A stretch of DNA of 5,794 nucleotides from Anaerolineales bacterium UBA1136. GTDB lineage: Bacteria > Chloroflexota > Anaerolineae > Anaerolineales > UBA11657. This document shows positions 1-5,089 of this stretch, piece after piece; positions within the stretch are counted from its first letter, which is position 1, and each line of letters begins with the position of its first letter. Location: positions 27,198 through 32,991 of the forward strand of contig DCAJ01000021.1 in assembly GCA_002311455.1 (NCBI GenBank), given 5' to 3'. Under the pieces are notes generated by a model, which worked only from the letters and a program-made list of their open reading frames with translations, had not been told where the DNA came from and ran no database searches. Both the position numbers and the translations under genes were made by a program.

Positions 1-210
1 TATAGGTGCAATTATGTTGCTTTCTCCCATTCTAGAAATCTCTATAGTATCTTTACAAGATTGATATCGTTCATTCATTTCCTGACCTAGCCTTATCCAC
101 TCCACCATACTCGTAGGCCATCCATCTGATACAGCCAAATATTGAACACCGTCATCAGATATAACACCCAACTGCAAGACCCCATCAACATCAAATGTAC
201 CTATACGCAT
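1..210 (-). CDS. Fumarylacetoacetate hydrolase family protein, N-terminal part (runs off left edge)
   Basis: The minus strand reads open for exactly 70 codons from ATG at 210-208 to the window edge, so the C-terminal part lies outside. The protein begins MRIGTFDVDGVLQLGVISDD and reaches SNIIAPI at residues 64-70. This is the pattern of the small N-terminal domain of FAH-family enzymes: a beta strand of the form 'R(I/A)xxFxxDG...xGVxxxDGV', then a helical stretch, then the 'LLAPIP' segment that in this family immediately precedes the catalytic beta-roll domain. An AGGAGA ribosome site at 217-222 sits 6 bases before the ATG and fixes the start. Family members are metal-dependent hydrolases, hydratases or isomerases/decarboxylases acting on 2-oxo/dioxo acids in aromatic breakdown. 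The metal-binding acidic residues (ExE...D) lie beyond the edge, so neither activity nor substrate can be judged. It is transcribed away from the oxidoreductase gene. The family call is likely but rests on the N-terminus alone. Confidence 0.7.
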   Translation of the reverse strand, partial: MRIGTFDVDGVLQLGVISDDGVQYLAVSDGWPTSMVEWIRLGQEMNERYQSCKDTIEISRMGESNIIAPI

Positions 211-243
211 GGTTCTTCTCCTTAATATAGTAGTGCTATACTA

Positions 244-273
244 ATTATACATATACTGATCTCAATCAGGCAA
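244..273 (-). promoter_or_regulatory. Putative promoter of the FAH-family gene
   Basis: Read on the minus strand, a perfect TATAAT (-10) lies at 249-244. A TTGCCT hexamer (four of six matches to TTGACA) lies at 273-268, with an 18-base spacer. Transcription would start near 237 and give a leader of about 27 bases containing the AGGAGA ribosome site. The match is by eye; the -10 is strong and the -35 weak. Confidence 0.45.
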
Positions 274-323
274 AAGACTACATGTTTTACTAGTATATAA
301 TAGACAATCATTAAATTGATGAG

Positions 324-343
324 ATATGTCGACATCATATGAT
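324..343. promoter_or_regulatory. Two overlapping palindromes, candidate operator
   Basis: ATGTCGACAT (326-335) and ATCATATGAT (334-343) are both perfect 10-base palindromes and share two bases. A further inverted pair, ATATG (324-328) and CATAT (336-340), is nested across them. They cover the -35 region and part of the spacer of the putative oxidoreductase promoter, where a repressor would block polymerase. No regulator gene is in the window, so the binding protein is unknown. Short palindromes are common in AT-rich DNA, so this is a candidate only. Confidence 0.3.
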
Positions 344-359
344 TGATAACGTATATAAT
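329..359 (+). promoter_or_regulatory. Putative promoter of the LLM-class oxidoreductase gene
   Basis: A perfect TATAAT lies at 354-359. TCGACA (five of six matches to TTGACA) lies at 329-334, giving a 19-base spacer, longer than ideal. Transcription would start near 366, about 17 bases before the ATG. A second perfect TATAAT on the same strand at 296-301 has only a poor -35 (AAGACT, 274-279, 16-base spacer) and could be an alternative start giving a longer leader that contains the palindromes. Confidence 0.4.
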
Positions 360-382
360 TCTACAAGGATACGCAACCAAAT

Positions 383-1279
383 ATGAACAAAAACATCAAA
401 ATTGGCGCTATATTTCCACAAACTGAAATAGGTGTAAATCCAGTAGATATAAGAGAGTACGCTTTAGCTGCTGAATACCTGGAATTCGATTATATTTTGG
501 CATTTGATCACGTGCTTGGAGCCGATGTGTCAAATCGTCCAAATTGGGCAGGGCCATATACACAACAACACTCATTCTATGAACCATTTGTGTTGTTTGC
601 GCATATAGCAGCGTTTACATCTAGTATTGAACTAGCTACCGGCATTATTATTCTCCCTCAAAGACAAACAGCCTTGGTTGCCAAACAGGCTGCTACTCTG
701 GACGTGCTCAGCAATGGTCGACTACGATTGGGGATTGGTATTGGCTGGAATTCAGTGGAATACGAAGCACTTGGCGAAGATTTTAGTAACCGTGGAATTA
801 GATCAGAGGAACAGATTGAAGTAATGCGTGCTTTGTGGACCAATGAGACAATCACTTATGAAGGCCGATGGCATAAAATAACAGATGCAGGTATCAACCC
901 GTTTCCCATACAGAAACCCATACCCATATGGCTGGGAGGCAAATCTGAAAAGGTTCTGGAGCGAATAGGCCGTATAGGAGACGGGTGGATAGCTGGCGGA
1001 CTTGACGGACCAAATCAGGAAAGTCAGTCGATATTTAATAAGGTCCATCAATATACTGAAAAAGCAGGAAGGAAACCAGAGGATGTTGGTTTAGAGGCAT
1101 GGTTATCCGCTAAACAAGGACCATTAGACTCATTAGCTGAACAAGTCTTAGAATGGCAAGATATAGGGGCCACCCATATAGCACTGACAACAATGGGCGC
1201 CGGCTATTCCAACGTAACGGAACATATACAGGGTCTAGAATATTTCAAGACAGCAGTTGAGAAGAATAGGCATTCATAG
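383..1279 (+). CDS. LLM-class flavin/F420-dependent oxidoreductase
   Basis: This 298-residue protein has the sequence layout of the bacterial luciferase-like monooxygenase superfamily, a TIM-barrel fold binding FMN or coenzyme F420. Visible landmarks are the N-terminal strand KIGAIFPQ (6-13), FDHVLG (41-46), the core EPFVLFAHIAAFTSSIELATG (67-87, split by a strand that often contacts the cofactor), ILPQRQTALVAKQAATLD (90-107), the signature GRLRLGIGIGW (112-122), the helix EEQIEVMRALW (142-152), and PIPIWLGG (179-186) followed by RIGDGW (197-202). The pattern is closest to the TIGR03619-type 'probable F420-dependent oxidoreductase' group; length is normal. The cofactor (FMN versus F420) and substrate cannot be read from sequence. 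The start is supported by an upstream in-frame stop at 356-358 and a weak AAGGA at 365-369, which is 13 bases from the ATG and so rather distant. It is divergent from a FAH-family gene, which suggests a shared degradative role (inference). It is probably soluble and cytoplasmic, since no signal peptide is seen. Confidence 0.88.
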   Translation: MNKNIKIGAIFPQTEIGVNPVDIREYALAAEYLEFDYILAFDHVLGADVSNRPNWAGPYTQQHSFYEPFVLFAHIAAFTSSIELATGIIILPQRQTALVAKQAATLDVLSNGRLRLGIGIGWNSVEYEALGEDFSNRGIRSEEQIEVMRALWTNETITYEGRWHKITDAGINPFPIQKPIPIWLGGKSEKVLERIGRIGDGWIAGGLDGPNQESQSIFNKVHQYTEKAGRKPEDVGLEAWLSAKQGPLDSLAEQVLEWQDIGATHIALTTMGAGYSNVTEHIQGLEYFKTAVEKNRHS

Positions 1280-1362
1280 AATTTCTTTACATAAACACCA
1301 CATATGAACCAGAACATATAAACAAGCCTAATTCTGAATAAACTCATACAATCCATTTTACC

Positions 1363-1381
1363 TATACTATTTTGATATAAT
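1363..1381 (+). promoter_or_regulatory. Possible -10 region upstream of the popT-like operon
   Basis: The 159-base gap 1280-1438 contains TATACT (1363-1368) and a perfect TATAAT (1376-1381). Neither has a recognisable TTGACA-like -35 at 16-18 bases. A third candidate, CATAAT (1422-1427), would start a transcript only about 5 bases before the ATG at 1439, an almost leaderless arrangement. Some promoter is expected because the gap separates genes of unrelated function. The rest of the gap shows only a weak inverted pair ATATG/CATAT (1302-1306, 1315-1319) and no terminator for the preceding gene. Confidence 0.3.
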
Positions 1382-1438
1382 GGACCGCTACTATCAACCA
1401 TTAGTACAAAAACATTCGACACATAATAACACTAACAA

Positions 1439-2359
1439 ATGTCATCGCCAAATATAAACAAGAAACGCAGGCTTAGAGATTATCTACGTATATGCACCGC
1501 TGGATTCTGTATGGGAGCCGCTGATATTGTGCCAGGCGTGTCAGGAGGCACCATGGCTTTCATATTAGGTATCTACCAAGAATTAATCCACTCTGTAAAA
1601 GCAGCTGACGCACACCTCCTACGCTTGTTAATTAATCAAAAATTTAGGGAAGCCTATAACTATTTCCCATGGCGCTTTTTAACTGCACTAGGTGCTGGGA
1701 TTATTGTCGCAATTCTTTCACTTGCCAAAGTGCTTGAAAATCAATTGGAAGCCAATCCTACCCAGATATGGTCTTTTTTCTTTGGACTCGTATTAGCTTC
1801 GGTATTTACAGTAGCTCGTAGCATAGAACATTGGAAACCCTCTCTAGTATTTGTAGCAATAATATCATGCATAGGTTCTTATGCAATTTTAGGGGCTACA
1901 CCTGTAGAGACTCCAGAAACAGCTTGGTTCCTGTTTCTGTCTGGAGCTCTTGCAATAAATGCCATGATACTTCCCGGTGTATCAGGGGCATACATTTTAG
2001 TATTGCTTGGCAAATACCAATATATTCTTTCAGCAGTTAACAAGAGAGATATCCTGACTCTGGCGGCAGTCCTGGCTGGAGCAGCCATAGGGCTCACAAC
2101 GTTTGTAAGACTACTCAGCTGGCTTCTAGACAAATATCGCAACATAACGATGACCATACTCACTGGTCTTATGATAGGGTCCTTAAGAAGGCTGTGGCCA
2201 TGGAGAGACACTATTAATCCTATGAATCCGATCCTTCCAGTCAGCATGGATACCGAAATTCTGTTAGCTATTTCGATAGCAATGGCGGGTGTTGTAATTG
2301 TCCTGTTGCTTACTAAAATATCCGCAACAATCGAACAATCATCTCAAGCTACAGAGTAA
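1439..2359 (+). CDS. popT: DUF368 family protein, PopT-type polyprenyl-phosphate transporter
   Basis: This 306-residue integral membrane protein has both signature repeats of the DUF368 family: GAADIVPGVSGGTMAF (26-41) and NAMILPGVSGAYILVLLGKY (174-193). These half-repeats (VPGVSGGT at 31-38, LPGVSGAY at 178-185) are characteristic of the two-fold inverted architecture. About eight hydrophobic spans are visible, including roughly 80-98, 109-127, 135-152, 162-178, 205-226, 237-250 and 273-292. The N-terminus is basic (KKRRLR, 8-13), consistent with a cytoplasmic end. Published work on DUF368 (PopT) and DedA (UptA) proteins shows that they return undecaprenyl phosphate, the lipid carrier of peptidoglycan and other wall polymers, to the cytoplasmic face. 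That role is transferred here by family. Length is normal. ATG 1439 is preceded directly by an in-frame TAA (1433-1435), so no earlier start exists; there is no Shine-Dalgarno sequence. Only 30 bases separate it from the next gene, suggesting co-transcription. Confidence 0.9.
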   Translation: MSSPNINKKRRLRDYLRICTAGFCMGAADIVPGVSGGTMAFILGIYQELIHSVKAADAHLLRLLINQKFREAYNYFPWRFLTALGAGIIVAILSLAKVLENQLEANPTQIWSFFFGLVLASVFTVARSIEHWKPSLVFVAIISCIGSYAILGATPVETPETAWFLFLSGALAINAMILPGVSGAYILVLLGKYQYILSAVNKRDILTLAAVLAGAAIGLTTFVRLLSWLLDKYRNITMTILTGLMIGSLRRLWPWRDTINPMNPILPVSMDTEILLAISIAMAGVVIVLLLTKISATIEQSSQATE

Positions 2360-2389
2360 ATCACACATAAATCAAGTTAAGGGGCCCAC

Positions 2390-2785
2390 ATGTACTACAT
2401 TACACTTCTGCACTCAAACTTACGATGGATACTGCTCGCAGTGGTACTGTCTACGATCCTACTTTATGCATTAACTTCCATTAGAATCATTCGCTATTCA
2501 CGTTTCATTAGAATTTTTTCTATGGCTTTTGCCGGTCTGATGGACTTGCAGGCTGTACTTGGACTAAGCATACTTACCATCAAGACCATCAGCATTGGAT
2601 CTAGCTATATTAGGTTTGCCTTATCTCATGCTATAAGTATGTTACTGGCAGTCATTACAGCGCACATTGCCGCACGCTGGTCAAAGGCACCAGATAAAGT
2701 GGTGCGCGCTCTAATTGCTACACTTTTAACTTTGCTGTTTATACTCTCTGGTATACGCGAGATAACAGGAGAATGGCTAGGGTAA
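2390..2785 (+). CDS. Small four-helix membrane protein of unknown function
   Basis: This 131-residue protein is almost entirely hydrophobic, with four predicted membrane spans at about 10-30, 42-64, 76-96 and 104-122. Basic loops (RIIRYSR 32-38; RWSKAPDK 96-103) lie between helices 1-2 and 3-4 and probably face the cytoplasm. I do not recognise a named family with certainty. The spaced motifs HSNLRW (8-13), DLQAVLGL (52-59), H-x3-MLLAV (80-88) and ILSGI (118-122) recall short uncharacterised four-helix proteins of other bacteria, sometimes labelled 'cytochrome b-like'. Histidines at 8, 80 and 92 lie at or near membrane spans and could bind a metal or heme, but that is speculation. ATG 2390 is well placed: AAGGGG at 2379-2384 gives a Shine-Dalgarno-like site 5 bases upstream, and an in-frame TAA (2378-2380) rules out earlier starts. 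It lies 30 bases after the popT-like gene and 45 before the phosphatase gene, all on one strand, so an operon is likely. Confidence 0.8.
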   Translation: MYYITLLHSNLRWILLAVVLSTILLYALTSIRIIRYSRFIRIFSMAFAGLMDLQAVLGLSILTIKTISIGSSYIRFALSHAISMLLAVITAHIAARWSKAPDKVVRALIATLLTLLFILSGIREITGEWLG

Positions 2786-2830
2786 CACATACAATGAATA
2801 AATACAGTAGACCTTTATCGTCTAGTATCC

Positions 2831-3622
2831 ATGCATATGAATGAATTTTTGCAAAATGCTTCGGCCATCGCTAGAGAAGCAGGACAGATATTGCGTGAAG
2901 GCTATGGAAATCCTGGCGAGATTACGTACAAAGGCATCTCAGACATAGTCACTCATTATGATCGCAAATCCGAACACCATATTACGGCTTTCCTGCACAA
3001 TAAATACCCAGAACACTCTATAAGAGCTGAAGAAAGTGGCCTGTCAGGCAACCAGGATTCCGCTAAATACGAATGGCTTATAGACCCTCTTGACGGTACT
3101 ACAAACTTTGCCCACAGTTTTCCATTCTTTGCAGTATCGATTTCCGTTTTAGAAAACAATCAACCTATTGTTGGTGTGGTCTACGATCCTATGAGGGATG
3201 AAATCTTCACAGCTACATCTAGAGGACCAGCAACAATGAATGGCGAAACCATTCATGTGACAGCAACCTCTAAACTAGAAGACAGTCTACTAGCTACTGG
3301 CTTTCCTTATGACATGCATACCCAAGAATCCAACAATCTAACAGAATTCGGAACTCTGATTTATAAGTCTCAAGGGATTCGCCGTGCTGGCGCTGCAGCC
3401 CTTGATCTCTGTTACACTGCCTGTGGCAGACTAGATGCCTTTTGGGAAATAGAACTACAACCATGGGACATGGCTGCGGGTGCCCTTATAGTTCAAGCAT
3501 CAGGTGGAACACTCACTGATATATCCGGAAATCCTAAATGGTTCCCCAGCAAATCAATAGTTGCAAGCAACGGAATAATCCACCAAGAAATGTTAGATTG
3601 CCTTCAGGCTCAACGTCGCTGA
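2831..3622 (+). CDS. Inositol monophosphatase family protein (SuhB-like)
   Basis: This 263-residue protein carries the complete Mg2+-dependent phosphatase signature of the inositol monophosphatase/FBPase superfamily. The metal ligands are visible as AEESG (66-70), motif WLIDPLDGTTNF (82-93, with Asp85 and Asp88) and motif PWDMAAGALIVQASGG (211-226, with Asp213). Other family landmarks are KGISDIVTHYD (34-44), GFPYD (157-161) and RRAGAAALDLCYTACGRLD (184-202). Length matches the usual 250-280 residues, and it should be cytoplasmic. Family members hydrolyse inositol-1-phosphate, histidinol phosphate, 3'-phosphoadenosine 5'-phosphate or sugar bisphosphates, and the substrate cannot be assigned; the motifs look most like the SuhB/IMPase branch. 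Two starts are possible, ATG 2831 or ATG 2837 (MHM...). Neither has a Shine-Dalgarno sequence, and an in-frame TGA at 2795-2797 bounds the upstream side. The 2837 start is equally credible because the conserved helix begins at residue 4. It is the last gene of the apparent popT-like operon. Confidence 0.92.
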   Translation: MHMNEFLQNASAIAREAGQILREGYGNPGEITYKGISDIVTHYDRKSEHHITAFLHNKYPEHSIRAEESGLSGNQDSAKYEWLIDPLDGTTNFAHSFPFFAVSISVLENNQPIVGVVYDPMRDEIFTATSRGPATMNGETIHVTATSKLEDSLLATGFPYDMHTQESNNLTEFGTLIYKSQGIRRAGAAALDLCYTACGRLDAFWEIELQPWDMAAGALIVQASGGTLTDISGNPKWFPSKSIVASNGIIHQEMLDCLQAQRR

Positions 3623-3644
3623 CAAAATCGACAACTGCTTATCG

Positions 3645-3672
3645 TTTACATGGTATCCTTATGATTTATAAT
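3645..3672 (+). promoter_or_regulatory. Putative sigma70-type promoter for moeA
   Basis: TTTACA (3645-3650, five of six matches) and a perfect TATAAT (3667-3672) are separated by 16 bases. This is the best promoter match in the window. It starts 23 bases after the phosphatase stop codon and would begin transcription near 3679, giving a leader of about 68 bases before the moeA ATG. It implies that moeA is transcribed apart from the popT-like operon. Confidence 0.55.
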
Positions 3673-3699
3673 ATAGAACTCTTATCGATCTAGGTCACA

Positions 3700-3750
3700 A
3701 TGAACACAACCTGGAGTGCAGATCACACTTTCGAGTACAATTTTACATGA
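3700..3750 (+). CDS. Possible 16-codon leader ORF overlapping the moeA start
   Basis: ATG at 3700-3702 opens a 16-codon frame (MNTTWSADHTFEYNFT) whose TGA (3748-3750) overlaps the moeA ATG as ATGA. AGGT at 3692-3695 is a weak ribosome site 4 bases before it. It lies about 20 bases after the predicted transcription start, so it would be in the mRNA. Since moeA has no Shine-Dalgarno sequence of its own, translational coupling through this ORF would explain how it is translated. A frame this short can occur by chance and the peptide resembles nothing I know, so the call is tentative. Confidence 0.22.
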   Translation: MNTTWSADHTFEYNFT

Positions 3751-4979
3751 CCGAATTCTTTACTCTTGTATCTCCTACCCAAGCATTACAAACCCTCATA
3801 GACCAATTAAATGGGGCTCTAAAATCTGAAACTATCTCAAGTATAGAAGCTCTAAACAGAATACTAGCTGCAAGCATAACATCGCCATCTAACCTACCTG
3901 CTTTTCCTCGTTCAACAATGGACGGATATGCGGTACGTGCTAAGGATACGTACGGAGCTACACCCAATATACCAGCCTATCTATCAGTCGTAGATGAAAT
4001 CCAGATGGGAACCGTACCATCATTTAAGCTTGAACCAGCTCAGGCTGCACTTATTCACACAGGTGGTATGTTACCTGAAAATGCCGATGCTGTGATAATG
4101 ATTGAAAACACACAGACAAGTCGAAATGATGAAATCGAGATATTTAAGGTAGTATCAGTAGGAGAAAACATACTCAAGATAGGTGAAGATGTCACCAAGG
4201 GTTCAGAGGTTATAGCTTCTGGTTCAAATTTGCGTCCACAAGACATAGGAGCCCTTATGGCTCTCGGCATTACCAGCGTAGATGTCACTGTATCCCCTAT
4301 AGTAGGCTTGATTTCTACCGGAAATGAAGTAGTACATCCAGACTCAACCATAAATCCTGGCCAGGTGCGAGACATAAATTCTTACTCTCTGAGTGCTCTA
4401 GTGCAGTCCGCAGGCGGAATACCAAAACGCTACGGCATCATCAAAGATGATCTCACTTCAGTGCAAGAAGCTGCCAAAATTGCATTATCAGAATGCGACA
4501 TACTTGTAATAGCAGCAGGAAGCTCCGTGAGTGCACGTGATATTACCTCTGATGTCATAAACAATCTTGGTAAACCCGGTATATTACTTCATGGTATAGC
4601 AGTTAAGCCAGGCAAGCCCACCATCCTAGCCGTAGCCAACAACAAGCCAATCTTTGGTTTGCCTGGCAATCCAGTTAGCGCAATGGTTGTAGCTCGCCTA
4701 CTCCTAGTACCTACTATTAACTTCCTAAACGGAGCTAACACGCGCACAACCTCTTCAATCATAACTGCTGTACTCACCCGCAATATATCATCAATTGCTG
4801 GCCGTGAAGACCACGTACCTGTACTCATAAAAACAGTAGAGGGCAAAACACTAGCTGAGCCGGTATTTGGCAAATCTAATCTAATCTTTACCCTAGTACG
4901 ATCTACTGGTTCTGTAATCGTCCCCATAAATTCTAATGGCTTAGTTCAAGGCTCACTAGTAGATGTGCATTTGTACTAA
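3747..4979 (+). CDS. moeA: Molybdopterin molybdotransferase MoeA
   Basis: This complete 410-residue cytoplasmic enzyme inserts molybdate into adenylylated molybdopterin, the last step of molybdenum cofactor synthesis. The usual MoeA domains are all visible. The N-terminal region has PAFPRSTMDGYAVRAKDT (51-68; Asp59 in MDGY is a conserved active-site residue). The beta-barrel insert includes TGGMLPENADAVI (105-117) and GEDV (146-149). The MogA-like domain carries STGNEV (190-195), DINSY (209-213), AAGSSVSARD (256-265), KPGKPTILA (287-295) and GLPGNPVSA (304-312). The C-terminal beta domain (about 330-410) includes GREDHVPVLI (352-361). The usual Asp of TGDE is Asn192 here; the catalytic Glu194 is kept, so function is probably intact. 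Length is typical (about 400-420). ATG 3747 is the first canonical start: the frame is open back to a TAA at 3669-3671 with no ATG, GTG or TTG between. There is no Shine-Dalgarno sequence. It is followed after 110 bases by a second, diverged MoeA gene. Confidence 0.93.
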   Translation: MTEFFTLVSPTQALQTLIDQLNGALKSETISSIEALNRILAASITSPSNLPAFPRSTMDGYAVRAKDTYGATPNIPAYLSVVDEIQMGTVPSFKLEPAQAALIHTGGMLPENADAVIMIENTQTSRNDEIEIFKVVSVGENILKIGEDVTKGSEVIASGSNLRPQDIGALMALGITSVDVTVSPIVGLISTGNEVVHPDSTINPGQVRDINSYSLSALVQSAGGIPKRYGIIKDDLTSVQEAAKIALSECDILVIAAGSSVSARDITSDVINNLGKPGILLHGIAVKPGKPTILAVANNKPIFGLPGNPVSAMVVARLLLVPTINFLNGANTRTTSSIITAVLTRNISSIAGREDHVPVLIKTVEGKTLAEPVFGKSNLIFTLVRSTGSVIVPINSNGLVQGSLVDVHLY

Positions 4980-5062
4980 ACTTGCTAACAAAGATATTGG
5001 TTATAGCTAACATAACATTATCAGACAAAATCAATGGATTGGATGACTAGCATGTAATCTTA

Positions 5063-5089
5063 GAGAGGTCATATTTATTAGAACATCTC
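5063..5089 (+). promoter_or_regulatory. Possible weak hairpin before the second moeA start
   Basis: GAGAGGT (5063-5069) can pair with ACATCTC (5083-5089) with one mismatch and a 13-base loop, ending directly before ATG 5090. The left arm is the only Shine-Dalgarno-like sequence (GAGAGG) in the gap, and at 21 bases it is too far from the ATG to work in an unfolded message. The remainder of the 110-base gap 4980-5089 has an inverted pair GTTAT/ATAAC (5000-5004, 5012-5016) and a direct repeat GCTAACA (4984-4990, 5006-5012), but no good promoter. The hairpin is weak and may be chance. Confidence 0.15.

Noticed and set aside
1280..1438. Possible terminator after the oxidoreductase gene
   Set aside because: Only a five-base ATATG/CATAT inverted pair was found, without a GC-rich stem or a following T-run, so it does not qualify as a rho-independent terminator.
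1380..1457. 25-codon ORF overlapping the popT-like start
   Set aside because: Its ATG is partly made of the TATAATG of a candidate -10 element, so a transcript from there would not include it. It has no ribosome site and runs into the next gene out of frame.
1879..2247. Antisense open frame of 122 codons inside the popT-like gene
   Set aside because: The plus-strand frame has clear DUF368 motifs across the same bases. The antisense product is a low-complexity mixture without family features.
2794..2844. 16-codon ORF overlapping the IMPase start
   Set aside because: It resembles the leader ORF before moeA in length and overlap, but has no ribosome site and no promoter before it. Short open frames across a 45-base gap are expected by chance.
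3623..3746. Molybdenum cofactor riboswitch before moeA
   Set aside because: The leader from the predicted transcription start is only about 68 bases and shows just two four-base pairings. It is too short and too weakly structured for the known Moco riboswitch architecture.
4055..4927. Long antisense open frames (about 106 and 112 codons) across moeA
   Set aside because: They lie fully inside the well-supported MoeA coding frame, give proteins without recognisable motifs, and have no start signals. They are by-products of the codon pattern on the opposite strand.
5034..5057. Seven-codon ORF (MDWMTSM) before the second moeA gene
   Set aside because: It is too short, has no ribosome site, and ends 32 bases before the next start.
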